In this document: positions 10,325 to 19,004 of the stretch, piece by piece | Position numbering within the stretch: the stretch's first letter is position 1 | How the letters are laid out: each line of letters begins with the position of its first letter | Assembly (NCBI GenBank): GCA_963665085.2 | Contig: CAXXXS010000002.1 | Coordinates: 1,116,001-1,180,000, forward strand | Length of the DNA stretch: 64,000 nucleotides | Direction: 5' to 3' | Source: G963665085 sp963665085 | Lineage (GTDB): Bacteria > Bacteroidota > Bacteroidia > Bacteroidales > JAAAOM01 | Made by a program: the position numbers and the translations under genes | Notes under the pieces: generated by a model | What the model saw: only the letters and a program-made list of their open reading frames with translations | Database searches by the model: none | Told to the model about the DNA's origin: nothing

Positions 10325-10642
10325 TTATTCTGCTATCCTAAAATACACTTCGTCATCCATATATTCCTGAATTGCAATTAGGGAAGGTTTTGGCATTCTC
10401 TCATAAAATTTAGAGATTTCAATTTGTTCCCTATTTTCGAAGATTTCTTCAAGGTTATCTGTATAATAAGCAAATTCTTCGAGCTTACGATTTAGCTCTT
10501 GCTTAATTTCAGAACTAATCTGATTTGCTCTTTTTGAACAAATTACAACAGCCTCATAAATATTACCTGTTTGAGACTCTAAAAAATCAATATCTCTTGT
10601 AATTGTAGTACCAGAAGCCTTTGTTTTCTTATAATCTGACAT
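10325..10642 (-). CDS. rpoZ: DNA-directed RNA polymerase omega subunit (Rpb6/RpoZ family)
   Basis: A 105-residue protein of the Rpb6/omega family that helps assemble the RNA polymerase core. The conserved segment GNIYEAVVICSKRANQIS (residues about 26-43) contains the SKRA helix that contacts beta prime. The Bacteroidota version carries an extended acidic C-terminal half. It lies 12 bp after bamD and 12 bp before coaBC, so it is cotranscribed with them. Confidence 0.85.
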   Translation of the reverse strand: MSDYKKTKASGTTITRDIDFLESQTGNIYEAVVICSKRANQISSEIKQELNRKLEEFAYYTDNLEEIFENREQIEISKFYERMPKPSLIAIQEYMDDEVYFRIAE

Positions 10643-10654
10643 TTCTGTTAACTT

Positions 10655-11479
10655 TTATTTAATTTCTGTTAAATCTTTGCTATCTATTTTTAAAACAGAG
10701 GATGTTTTATCGAATATTTTTTCAGCCTCTTGTTTATATTCACTCTCTGGAAATTCACCAGCAAAAGAATAATATTCATCCAATGCTGCTTGAAACCGTT
10801 CCATTTTTTTGTCTTCAACACTTCTGTCTGCCAATAAATATCTTGACTTAAGTATTAAGAACATAATCTCTTCCCGGTGTTTAGTATCAGGATATTCATT
10901 TAAACTATTATTCAAAGCAACAATAGATGATTTATAAACACCCAGATCAAAGTAAAGTTTTGCACTGAGGTAAGATTTCTCCACTAACTTATCCTGCAAC
11001 TCTTTTACATACTCTAAACACAATTCTTTTCTGTTTGTATTTGGGTAATTTATTAAAAACATCTGAAAATTTTGCATCGCCTCATATGTACTTGTTTGGT
11101 CAAGACTAGGCCTTGGGGAATTCTTAAAACTACAATAAGCACTTAGGAATTCAGCTTCTTCTGCATATTCACTATTACCAAAAGTTGATGCAAATGTCTT
11201 AAAATAATGACCTGCTAACATGTAATCTTCCATATTATAGTAACACATAGCATGGAAAAAATTAACTGAGTCAGCTTGTTTTGTTCCTCCGTATACCGGT
11301 ATTAATTGTTCAAGAAGAGTTTGCGCTTTCACAAAATCTTCATCGTTGTAATACTCGAAAGCTTTTTTATACTTTAACTTATAATCACTACTTTTTATAA
11401 GCTTTTCGTATCCACTACAGGAAGCCACAGTTATTACAACTACAACTAATAAATGATTCTTTACTTGCTGAAAAAACAT
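10655..11479 (-). CDS. bamD: Outer membrane protein assembly factor BamD
   Basis: Lipoprotein component of the BAM complex, which folds beta-barrel proteins into the outer membrane. A hydrophobic signal ends in the lipobox VASC with Cys21, and TPR-like helical repeats follow (YKKAFEYYNDEDFVKAQTL, then FHAMCYYNMEDYMLAGHYF). The length of 274 fits BamD/YfiO. It is the first large gene of the leftward block running to fabI, with a small lipoprotein gene just upstream. Confidence 0.9.
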   Translation of the reverse strand: MFFQQVKNHLLVVVVITVASCSGYEKLIKSSDYKLKYKKAFEYYNDEDFVKAQTLLEQLIPVYGGTKQADSVNFFHAMCYYNMEDYMLAGHYFKTFASTFGNSEYAEEAEFLSAYCSFKNSPRPSLDQTSTYEAMQNFQMFLINYPNTNRKELCLEYVKELQDKLVEKSYLSAKLYFDLGVYKSSIVALNNSLNEYPDTKHREEIMFLILKSRYLLADRSVEDKKMERFQAALDEYYSFAGEFPESEYKQEAEKIFDKTSSVLKIDSKDLTEIK

Positions 11480-11558
11480 CGCGCAAAATTAAAACAATTA
11501 ATAATAATATCAAAATCCTGAGTGGTCAAAAACTATACCGAAATTGATGTTCTTTTTC

Positions 11559-11768
11559 TTATTTTCTCTCTTTGCTTCTAATTTTATTCGTCCTATTAAG
11601 TATTTTTTTGCGCTCCTTCTCTTTTTTAAAACCTTCTTTATTATATTCAGCAGGCTTTTCATTTGGACAATCAATAACCAACACTCTTTTTTTTGTGCCA
11701 CAACCCGAAAGCACAGAAACTGACAATAATGCCAGAATCACAAAAATTGTTAAACGATATATTTTCAT
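11559..11768 (-). CDS. Small basic lipoprotein of unknown function
   Basis: A 69-residue protein with a type II signal: hydrophobic residues 5-21 and lipobox LSGC with Cys23. The mature part is short and very basic, ending in a lysine/arginine-rich tail (KKEKERKKILNRTNKIRSK). I do not recognise a family. It lies 79 bp upstream of bamD in the same direction and may be cotranscribed with it. Confidence 0.6.
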   Translation of the reverse strand: MKIYRLTIFVILALLSVSVLSGCGTKKRVLVIDCPNEKPAEYNKEGFKKEKERKKILNRTNKIRSKERK

Positions 11769-11860
11769 AGTAATACAGATTAAAGGATACAGTAGGCTAA
11801 CGATAATTCAATATACTAAACGGGGACATTCTTTTTTTAGTATTTGAGTATAAAAACCTT

Positions 11861-11891
11861 TTTGTGTAATTTTCAAAATAAACTACATTTG
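11861..11891 (+). promoter_or_regulatory. Bacteroidota-type promoter for the alpha-oxoamine synthase gene
   Basis: TTTG at 11861-11864, a 19-bp spacer, then TACATTTG at 11884-11891, an exact fit to the -33/-7 consensus of the phylum (TTTG and TAnnTTTG). The start codon follows 34 bp later. Confidence 0.7.
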
Positions 11892-11925
11892 CCCCCAATT
11901 TCAAGGTTAAATAAAAATTTAAGTC

Positions 11926-13176
11926 GTGGATATTTTTGATAAAATAAAAAACAGGGGCCCGCTTGGTCAATATCAAAAACAAGCACAAGGGTATTTTATG
12001 TTTCCTAAATTAGAAGGTGAACTTGGCCCAAGAATGAAATTCAGGGGAAAAGAAGTATTAAACTGGAGTTTAAATAACTATCTAGGATTAGGTAATCTTC
12101 CTGAAGTAAGGAAAGCAGATTCTGAAGGAACTGACAAATATGGATTAGCTTATCCAATGGGTGCCAGAATGATGTCTGGACAAACCAACATGCATGAAGA
12201 ACTTGAGTCAAAGCTTGCTGATTTTGTTGGAAAAGAAAGTGCGTATTTACTAAACTTTGGTTACCAGGGAATGGTATCAATTATTCAAACCTTATGTGGC
12301 AGGAATGATGTAATTGTTTACGACTCTGAGTCCCACGCATGTATTATGGATGGAATCTTCCTTCACAAAGCTACAGGCGGTAAAAGTTTTGTTTTCCCTC
12401 ACAACGATGTGGCAAAATGCGAAAAAATGCTTGGCTTTGCCAAGAAAAAAGTTGAAGAAACCGGAGGTGGCATTATGGTTATCACAGAAGGTGTTTTCGG
12501 TATGGCTGGCGACCTAGGTAAATTAGATGAAATTGTTGCATTGAAAAAGAAATTTGATTTCAGATTACTTGTAGATGATGCCCATGGTTTTGGAACAATG
12601 GGAAAAACAGGAGCTGGTACAGGTGAACATTTTGGCATCCAGGATCAAATTGACATCTACTTCTCTACTTTTGCCAAGTCTATGGCTGGAATCGGAGCAT
12701 TTGTTGCTTCAGAAGAGGATGTAGTTGATTTCCTTCAATACAATATGAGATCTCAAATATTTGCTAAGTCTTTACCAATGCCAATGGTTTATGGTGCACT
12801 TAAAAGATTAGACTTACTCATTAATAAACCTGAATTAAAAGAAAAACTTTGGATAATAGCCAACAAGCTACAAAAAGGACTTCGTGAAATGGGATTCAAT
12901 TTAGGAAAAACTGAATCACCAGTTACTCCAGTTTTTCTAGAAGGAACTGTAGCCCAAGCTACCAACATTGTTATGGATTTACGTGAAAACTATGGAATAT
13001 TCTGTTCAATGGTTGTTTATCCTGTTGTACCTAAAGGAGTAATCATGCTTAGAATTATCCCAACTGCTTCACACAGCGAGGAAGATGTTGATTACACAAT
13101 TAAATGTTTTGTTGAAATTCAGAAAAAACTCAACGAAGGATTTTATTCAGCAGAGAAAATCGGTAGCCTTCAATAA
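11926..13176 (+). CDS. Alpha-oxoamine synthase (serine palmitoyltransferase / cysteate acyltransferase / KBL-type)
   Basis: A cytosolic PLP enzyme of the alpha-oxoamine synthase group, which condenses an amino acid with an acyl thioester and releases CO2. Features: NWSLNNYLGLG near residue 48, the histidine that stacks on PLP in DSESHACIMDG (about 137), DDAHGFG (about 217) and the PLP lysine in STFAKSMAGIGAF (about 245). At 416 residues it is longer than AONS (about 385), and there are no biotin genes nearby. Candidates are sphinganine synthesis (serine palmitoyltransferase) or sulfonolipid synthesis (cysteate acyltransferase), both known in Bacteroidota. GTG is used as start. Confidence 0.75.
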   Translation: MDIFDKIKNRGPLGQYQKQAQGYFMFPKLEGELGPRMKFRGKEVLNWSLNNYLGLGNLPEVRKADSEGTDKYGLAYPMGARMMSGQTNMHEELESKLADFVGKESAYLLNFGYQGMVSIIQTLCGRNDVIVYDSESHACIMDGIFLHKATGGKSFVFPHNDVAKCEKMLGFAKKKVEETGGGIMVITEGVFGMAGDLGKLDEIVALKKKFDFRLLVDDAHGFGTMGKTGAGTGEHFGIQDQIDIYFSTFAKSMAGIGAFVASEEDVVDFLQYNMRSQIFAKSLPMPMVYGALKRLDLLINKPELKEKLWIIANKLQKGLREMGFNLGKTESPVTPVFLEGTVAQATNIVMDLRENYGIFCSMVVYPVVPKGVIMLRIIPTASHSEEDVDYTIKCFVEIQKKLNEGFYSAEKIGSLQ

Positions 13177-13198
13177 AAGGATGCACAAAATATTAAAC

Positions 13199-13227
13199 AA
13201 AAAAGCCCCTGTCAATGGGGCTTTTTT
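13199..13227. terminator. Bidirectional intrinsic terminator
   Basis: An 11-bp perfect stem (AAAAAAGCCCC / GGGGCTTTTTT) around a 7-base loop, flanked by A and T runs so that it can work in both directions. It separates the convergent alpha-oxoamine synthase and DUF2795 genes. Confidence 0.85.
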
Positions 13228-13233
13228 AATTTC

Positions 13234-13455
13234 TTAATATTCATCTTCATTAAAAAAGAAGTCATCCTTACTAGGATAATCAGGCCAAATATCTTCTATA
13301 CTTTCATAAATTTCACCTTCGTCTTCAATTTCCTGAAGATTTTCAATTACCTCAAGTGGCGCACCTGAACGGATAGCAAAGTCGATTAACTCATCTTTAC
13401 TTGCTGGCCAAGGGGCATCTTCTAATTTTGAAGCTAATTCTAATGTCCAATACAT
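13234..13455 (-). CDS. DUF2795 family small acidic protein
   Basis: A 73-residue acidic protein. The start MYWTLELASKLEDAPWPASKDELIDFA and the segment GAPLEVIENLQ match the DUF2795 family, short proteins frequent in Bacteroidota whose function is unknown. It lies about 60 bp downstream of the cobalamin adenosyltransferase gene and is probably read from the same leftward transcript. Confidence 0.8.
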   Translation of the reverse strand: MYWTLELASKLEDAPWPASKDELIDFAIRSGAPLEVIENLQEIEDEGEIYESIEDIWPDYPSKDDFFFNEDEY

Positions 13456-13514
13456 AGGTATCTAAATTAAGCTGTTCCTTAAAAATTGTGCAAATATATA
13501 ATTAAAATATTTTT

Positions 13515-14063
13515 TTACAACCTCGGTTTCCAAGGTATCTCTTCTACGTTCAAATCGAAGGAAAGTTTTCTACCCAAAACAAACAGGTAGTCCGACAGTC
13601 TGTTTAAGTATTTAAGTACTTTATAATCAATATCCACCAACTCGGAAACTTTCAAAGTAAGACGTTCAGATCGTCTACAAACATTTCTTGCAATATGGCA
13701 GAAAGAAACTATTGTATGTCCACCTGGCAGTACAAAAGACTTTAATGGAGGAATAATTTTATCTATTTTATCAATTTCTTTTTCAAGAAAAAGAATATCT
13801 TCTTCAACCAATTTAGGTAAACTATCCTTACAATCCTCACAATCAGCGGCAAGTAAAGTTGCACACGTCATTAATCGTTCCTGAATTTCTACAAGAACAA
13901 TTTTATCATCTTTTGAAATTTCCTGGTCTCTTAATAATCCAATATAAGACATAAGTTCATCCAAAGTTCCATATGCCTCAATCCTTTCATGATATTTCGG
14001 AACGCGTTTCCCTCCTATCAAGGCTGTTGTTCCTCTATCTCCTGTCTTTGTATAAATTTTCAT
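13515..14063 (-). CDS. Cob(I)yrinic acid a,c-diamide adenosyltransferase, PduO type
   Basis: The enzyme transfers adenosyl from ATP to cob(I)alamin to make coenzyme B12. The N-terminal KIYTKTGDRGTTALIGG is the PduO-family ATP-binding motif, the middle holds GGHTIVSFCHIARNVCRRSER (helix with the conserved Arg and Glu), and the C-terminal LNRLSDYLFVLGR is also conserved. At 182 residues it is normal. Only 5 bp separate it from the upstream ABC ATPase gene. Confidence 0.9.
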   Translation of the reverse strand: MKIYTKTGDRGTTALIGGKRVPKYHERIEAYGTLDELMSYIGLLRDQEISKDDKIVLVEIQERLMTCATLLAADCEDCKDSLPKLVEEDILFLEKEIDKIDKIIPPLKSFVLPGGHTIVSFCHIARNVCRRSERLTLKVSELVDIDYKVLKYLNRLSDYLFVLGRKLSFDLNVEEIPWKPRL

Positions 14064-14068
14064 TTCGT

Positions 14069-14788
14069 CTATCCTTCTACAACTTCCATTTTATTTACTT
14101 CATCAGATTCTACCAATCCATCCCGTAACCTGATAATTCTTTTTGCATGCAATGCAATATCTTCCTCGTGCGTAACCAATATAATTGTATTCCCTTCCGA
14201 ATGAAGTTCATCCATCAATTTCATTATATCAACGGAAGTTTTGGAATCAAGGTTACCTGTTGGCTCATCAGCCAAAATAATCGACGGATAATTTACCAAT
14301 GCCCTGGCAATTGCAACTCTTTGCCTCTGACCTCCTGAAAGCTCATTGGGCCTGTGATCCATCCTATCATCCAATCCCACGATTTTCAAAGCTTCTTTTC
14401 CTCTATCCAGTCTTTCTTCCTTTTCTTTTCCTGCATAAATCATAGGCAACATAACATTCTCAAGAGCAGTGTATTTTGCAAGCAGATTAAAGGTTTGAAA
14501 CACAAAACCTATCTCATTATTTCTTATCTCAGCTAAACGATCGTCTTCCAGCTTACTAACATCAGAGCCATTTAAAACATATGTCCCTTCTGTTGGTGTA
14601 TCAAGACAACCAAGAATATTCATTAATGTTGATTTACCTGAACCTGATGGCCCCATAATAGCTACGTATTCACCTCTGTTAATATTTATTGAAATAGACT
14701 GTATTGCTTTAACAATAACACTTCCCAGATGATAAAATTTTTTAATGTCTGTTATCTCGATAATTCTATCGGGTGCGGTATCTTCCAT
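14069..14788 (-). CDS. ABC transporter ATP-binding protein, MacB/LolD type
   Basis: A 239-residue cytosolic ATPase with Walker A GPSGSGKST (about residue 45), Q-loop FVFQTFNLLAKYTALENV, the ABC signature LSGGQRQRVAIARAL (about 150), Walker B IILADEPTGNLD and switch histidine LVTHEE. The LxxLD-type spacing and TALENVMLPM place it with the LolD/MacB/FtsE-like exporters that pair with FtsX-type permeases. No permease gene is adjacent, so the partner must be encoded elsewhere. Confidence 0.9.
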   Translation of the reverse strand: MEDTAPDRIIEITDIKKFYHLGSVIVKAIQSISININRGEYVAIMGPSGSGKSTLMNILGCLDTPTEGTYVLNGSDVSKLEDDRLAEIRNNEIGFVFQTFNLLAKYTALENVMLPMIYAGKEKEERLDRGKEALKIVGLDDRMDHRPNELSGGQRQRVAIARALVNYPSIILADEPTGNLDSKTSVDIMKLMDELHSEGNTIILVTHEEDIALHAKRIIRLRDGLVESDEVNKMEVVEG

Positions 14789-14833
14789 AGTTAATTATTT
14801 TTGGTTAGGTGCAATATATCAACAAAAATTGTA

Positions 14834-15625
14834 CTAAAAACGAATCTTAAAATTTTGTTTAAAAATATTTTTCTTAAAAAACACGATTCCAACAAAAAAT
14901 AAATCAATTGTCAGCATTACATGAGCTGATTTTTTTATTATTCCCCACGCCTCGTTCATTTCTTCTGACCAATTAATATCATCAATTATGATAACGCTTT
15001 CTTCTGATATATGGTTTATAACATTATTAAAATACTTTAATGTAGGCTCCTTCTTATGGTTTCCATCTAAAAAGACAAGAACCCTATCTTTATATTCATC
15101 CTCAATTTTTTCCAAACATTCATCAAATCCGGAGTTTATAAGCTGAATATTATCAACTCTCAATTTTGTAAAATTATCTTTTGCTATTTTGGCTATCTCT
15201 GGAACTCCTTCAATTGTAAAAATTTTTGCTTCAGGATTTGCTTTTGCCATATACATGGTTGAAAAACCAAAAGAAGTACCAAACTCAATAATTGTAGATG
15301 GCTTTAAATGATTAACCAGCTTATACAACAGCTTGTTTATCTTTTTATTGGAAGAAAATCTTGCTATCTCTTTAATCATCCTGGTTTTTTGAGTCTCAAC
15401 ATGAGAACCGGCACCAATATCAGTAAAAGTAATTTTCTCTTTTGAACGCAATAACTGTTTTCTAATTCTTTCAACCTCTTTAATTCTGCTCTTTCTCAGG
15501 GAGAAAACACTACTGCATAATTCAAAAACAAAAGGAGAATGTATGCCATGCCCTTTTTTACTTTTTGCTTTTAGATTATGCTTTATATATTTATTGGCGA
15601 TACTTAAAAAATTCTTTATTATCAT
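14834..15625 (-). CDS. Class I SAM-dependent methyltransferase
   Basis: A 263-residue protein with a Rossmann methyltransferase core: motif I TIIEFGTSFGFST (about residue 112), the acidic residue ending strand 2 in IFTIEGVPEIA, and the DRVLVFLDGNHKK segment typical of O-methyltransferase type 3/24-like proteins. The N-terminal GIHSPFVFE motif is frequent in Bacteroidota homologues. The substrate is unknown. It is divergent from recG with 30 bp between the starts. Confidence 0.8.
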   Translation of the reverse strand: MIIKNFLSIANKYIKHNLKAKSKKGHGIHSPFVFELCSSVFSLRKSRIKEVERIRKQLLRSKEKITFTDIGAGSHVETQKTRMIKEIARFSSNKKINKLLYKLVNHLKPSTIIEFGTSFGFSTMYMAKANPEAKIFTIEGVPEIAKIAKDNFTKLRVDNIQLINSGFDECLEKIEDEYKDRVLVFLDGNHKKEPTLKYFNNVINHISEESVIIIDDINWSEEMNEAWGIIKKSAHVMLTIDLFFVGIVFFKKNIFKQNFKIRF

Positions 15626-15655
15626 AAAACTATATTTGCAGCAAATAAAATATTA

Positions 15656-17755
15656 ATGCCCTCTTTACAAAAAGACATAAAATTTTTGCCAGGTGTTGGT
15701 CCAAAACGTGCCGAGCTTCTAAATAAAGAACTGGGAATCTTTACATACAAAGATTTACTCTATTATTTCCCATATAAATATGTTGACCGTAGTCAGTTTT
15801 TTAAGATAAGTGAAATAACGGCACAGATGAGCCACATCCAAATAAAGGGAAAAATTACAAATTTTCAAATTCAGGGAGCAAAATATAAGCAAAGATTAAA
15901 TGCCACTTTTTCTGATGAGACAGGTAGCATCGAACTTGTTTGGTTTAAAGGCATAAAATGGATTCAAAAATCATTAAAAGTTGGTAAACATTATGTGGTT
16001 TTTGGCAAACCTATACTTTTTGGCAGACAATTTTCCATCGCACACCCGGAAGTTGAGCCTATTGAAAGCATAAACACTTCGCATCAGGGACTTCATGGAC
16101 AATACAGCCTTACTGAAAAACTAAAAAACGGATACATAAATTCAAAAACGATCTTTAAATTTCAACAAAATATTTTCCAGGAAATCGATGGAAAATTGGA
16201 TGAGACTTTACCCGAATATATCATTGGCAAAAACAATCTACTCTCTTTGAATAAAGCCCTTGCTTATGCACATCTCCCGCCTAATCAGCAAGAACTAAAA
16301 AAAGCTCTCTTCAGGTTAAAATTCGAAGAACTTTTTTTTATCCAGCTTAATATTTTAAGCCAACGAATTAAGCTAAAAAGAGAAATGAAAGGTTTTGTTT
16401 TTGAAAAAGTAGGCGATTACTTCAATAATTTTTATAAACAAAACCTAAAGTTTGAACTCACCGGAGCCCAAAAACGGGTAATGAAAGAAATAAGAAAAGA
16501 CTTAGGTTCCGGAAAACATATGAATCGCCTTTTACAAGGTGATGTTGGAAGCGGGAAAACCCTGGTCGCTTTAATGACGATGCTTATCGCTATCGATAAT
16601 GGGTACCAAACCTGTTTAATGGCCCCTACAGAGATTCTTGCCACTCAACATTATTACACTATCGTTAATTTTTTAGAAGGATTAAAACTACCAGTCAGAC
16701 TTTTAACTGGATCAACAAAAAAAGCAGAAAGAACTAAGATTCACGAAGGCCTTCAAAATGGTGAAATAAAAATATTAATTGGAACGCATGCATTAATTGA
16801 AGACCAGGTAAATTTTAAAAACCTGGGATTATCAATAATTGACGAGCAACATCGTTTTGGAGTCGTGCAAAGGGCTAAATTGTGGAAGAAAAACACAAAT
16901 CCCCCACATGTCCTTGTAATGACAGCCACTCCTATTCCACGCACTTTAGCTATGACTTTATACGGCGATCTGGATGTTTCAGTAATTAACGAATTACCCC
17001 CTGGCAGAAAACCCATTAAAACATCGCACCATTATGATTCGAAACGCTTACGTATGTTTGGTTTTATACGGGAACAAATAGCACAGGGACGACAGGTTTA
17101 TATCGTATATCCTTTAATAAAAGAATCTGAGAAATTCGATTATAAAGATTTGGAAGATGGTTTCGAAAGTATCTCTCGCGCATTTCCCCTACCCGACTAT
17201 CGTGTAAGTGTTGTACATGGCAAGATGAAACCCGAAGAAAAAGAAGCGGCCATGCAGGAATTTAAAAAAGGATTTACGCATATCTTGATAGCTACTTCTG
17301 TTATTGAAGTTGGCGTTGATGTACCCAATGCCAATGTAATTGTAATTGAAAGCGCTGAACGGTTCGGACTTTCGCAACTTCACCAGCTCAGGGGACGTGT
17401 TGGACGAGGCCAACACCAATCCTACTGCATATTAATGACTTCTTATAAACTCACTAATGAAGCACGCAAGCGTATGGAAACCATGGTTGCTACCAACGAT
17501 GGTTTTGAGATTGCCGAAGCAGACCTCAAACTCCGTGGCCCCGGCGATTTGGAAGGCACACAACAAAGCGGTATTGCTTTTGATTTAAAAGTCTCTAACA
17601 TTGCCAAAGACGGGCAAATAATAACATTTGTGCGTGATTTAGCTGAAAATATTCTTGAAGAAGATCCTCAATTGGAAAATGAGAAGAATATCTTGCTAAG
17701 GCAATATTTACAAAATGAAAAAAGAGGCAAATTGGATTGGAGTAGGATTAGTTAA
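15656..17755 (+). CDS. recG: ATP-dependent DNA helicase RecG
   Basis: Branch-migrating helicase that reverses stalled replication forks. The N-terminal LPGVGPKRAELLNKELGI and OB-fold wedge domain (to about residue 200) are followed by helicase lobe 1 with LLQGDVGSGKTLVAL (about 300), DEQH box in IIDEQHRFGVVQR, TATPIPRT, and lobe 2 with ATSVIEVGVDVPNA and QLRGRVGRG (about 580), ending in the RecG C-terminal TRG motif region. The length of 699 is typical. A TATATTTG element at 15631-15638 could be its -7 box, but no good -33 is seen. Confidence 0.96.
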   Translation: MPSLQKDIKFLPGVGPKRAELLNKELGIFTYKDLLYYFPYKYVDRSQFFKISEITAQMSHIQIKGKITNFQIQGAKYKQRLNATFSDETGSIELVWFKGIKWIQKSLKVGKHYVVFGKPILFGRQFSIAHPEVEPIESINTSHQGLHGQYSLTEKLKNGYINSKTIFKFQQNIFQEIDGKLDETLPEYIIGKNNLLSLNKALAYAHLPPNQQELKKALFRLKFEELFFIQLNILSQRIKLKREMKGFVFEKVGDYFNNFYKQNLKFELTGAQKRVMKEIRKDLGSGKHMNRLLQGDVGSGKTLVALMTMLIAIDNGYQTCLMAPTEILATQHYYTIVNFLEGLKLPVRLLTGSTKKAERTKIHEGLQNGEIKILIGTHALIEDQVNFKNLGLSIIDEQHRFGVVQRAKLWKKNTNPPHVLVMTATPIPRTLAMTLYGDLDVSVINELPPGRKPIKTSHHYDSKRLRMFGFIREQIAQGRQVYIVYPLIKESEKFDYKDLEDGFESISRAFPLPDYRVSVVHGKMKPEEKEAAMQEFKKGFTHILIATSVIEVGVDVPNANVIVIESAERFGLSQLHQLRGRVGRGQHQSYCILMTSYKLTNEARKRMETMVATNDGFEIAEADLKLRGPGDLEGTQQSGIAFDLKVSNIAKDGQIITFVRDLAENILEEDPQLENEKNILLRQYLQNEKRGKLDWSRIS

Positions 17756-17891
17756 AATAGGGTAGTAACAAATTGCAAGAAACTTACATTAAATTTAATA
17801 CAAACTCTGGGTGACTGACCAGCGCGCGTATACACCGTTACATAAAGTTTATGTAGATAGAATGCTAAAATGACCTTCTCTATTTAGATGT

Positions 17892-18695
17892 TTACAACCG
17901 CCTGTTAGGTATAGTGCTAGATTCTGATTCAATATCCTCCCATTCACTAGTATTATCTTCTTCATCATCGTCAAATTCATAATATTGAATATTAATATTT
18001 AGAATCTTTTCATATGAAATTGACAAATAGTTACCTGGAATTTCGCGATAATCTGAAGAGCCATCAGGTGTAAATGTTTTTTTTGCTGGATATTTAATTA
18101 TGATTCTATCCAAGCCCCCACTAGTTTTGGATAAATAGTAGTCTTCAAGAATACCAGAATAAATAATTTTTTCATCTCCAATTGCCATTAATACATCAAC
18201 AATAATAAAGTCTATATTATTATGATACTTCCAACCTCTTTCAATATCTAAATACTCTCCAGTAAATAGGTAATGCCATCTATTGGGAAACCTTAATACT
18301 CTAAAAAAAATATCTAATCCAAAACCTCTAACAATCAATCGAGCTAGAGCGCCTAGAATAATAGCAATAATAGTCAAACTTGAGATATAAACTAATATAT
18401 ATCTAATACTCAAATGAATATTTTGGAAAATATCATGAATTTCTTGCTTATCATTACCTCCAGCCACTAAGTATCCAAAATATTCTAACCGGAAAGTATA
18501 ATCTGTTTTAGACTCAATAACTGTAATTGCCAATGCATTCAAAAAAATTGCAGGAATAAACGACCATATCAACTCATTAACTAAATTAGTTGACATGTAA
18601 TTAATTGAAAATCTTGATGAATAATAGCTCTTACGTATTGCTATACCAGGTAGTGAAATAAAAAGTAAAAGTAGAGTAACAAATGCAAAATTCAT
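17892..18695 (-). CDS. Membrane protein of unknown function, DUF6338-like
   Basis: A 267-residue protein. Residues 1-20, about 38-58 and 92-118 are hydrophobic membrane segments; the rest is a soluble domain with a positive-inside pattern that ends in a very acidic tail (YEFDDDEEDNTSEWEDIESE). The arrangement, an N-terminal LPGIAIRKSYY motif and a C-terminal beta-rich domain holding GILEDYYLS, resembles what I recall of DUF6338 proteins, but this is weak. It overlaps the stop of a 52-residue gene at the shared TAATG (18695), so the two are translationally coupled. Confidence 0.6.
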   Translation of the reverse strand: MNFAFVTLLLLFISLPGIAIRKSYYSSRFSINYMSTNLVNELIWSFIPAIFLNALAITVIESKTDYTFRLEYFGYLVAGGNDKQEIHDIFQNIHLSIRYILVYISSLTIIAIILGALARLIVRGFGLDIFFRVLRFPNRWHYLFTGEYLDIERGWKYHNNIDFIIVDVLMAIGDEKIIYSGILEDYYLSKTSGGLDRIIIKYPAKKTFTPDGSSDYREIPGNYLSISYEKILNINIQYYEFDDDEEDNTSEWEDIESESSTIPNRRL

Positions 18696-18853
18696 TATAA
18701 CTCTTTAACACGAATACTATCTCGTCCTACTTTTACATTAGCAATAACACGAGCATTCTTTTTCGATGCATTATGAATCTCTCTGATAACAGCCCGTCCC
18801 TTAGATTCGCTACCAAAAATTTCTTTTGCTTCTTTACTTTGTCTTGCTTTCAT
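18695..18853 (-). CDS. Small basic protein (52 aa), coupled to the membrane protein gene
   Basis: An ATG at 18853 opens a 52-codon frame ending in TAA at 18697-18695, the last base of which is the first base of the ATG of the next gene. The product starts MKARQSKEAKEIFGSESKGR and ends VKVGRDSIRVKEL, with a net positive charge and no membrane segment. I do not recognise a family. The TAATG overlap is the main support for it being real; it suggests a two-gene unit, for example a small regulator with a membrane effector. Confidence 0.5.
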   Translation of the reverse strand: MKARQSKEAKEIFGSESKGRAVIREIHNASKKNARVIANVKVGRDSIRVKEL

Positions 18854-19004
18854 GTTATTAAAATTACAATTCAAATGTATAATAATCTACGTAAATAATC
18901 AAACTTAAGTTATTTTCATTTTATGGTTATCTTCGTTATATACAGGCAGACTCTTTATAAAATGACACGAAAAATTTATCAGTTACAATAACCATTCATT
19001 CTGA

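Noticed and set aside
11510..11701. 63-codon frame overlapping the small lipoprotein gene
   Set aside because: The overlapping frame with a clear lipobox explains the region better.
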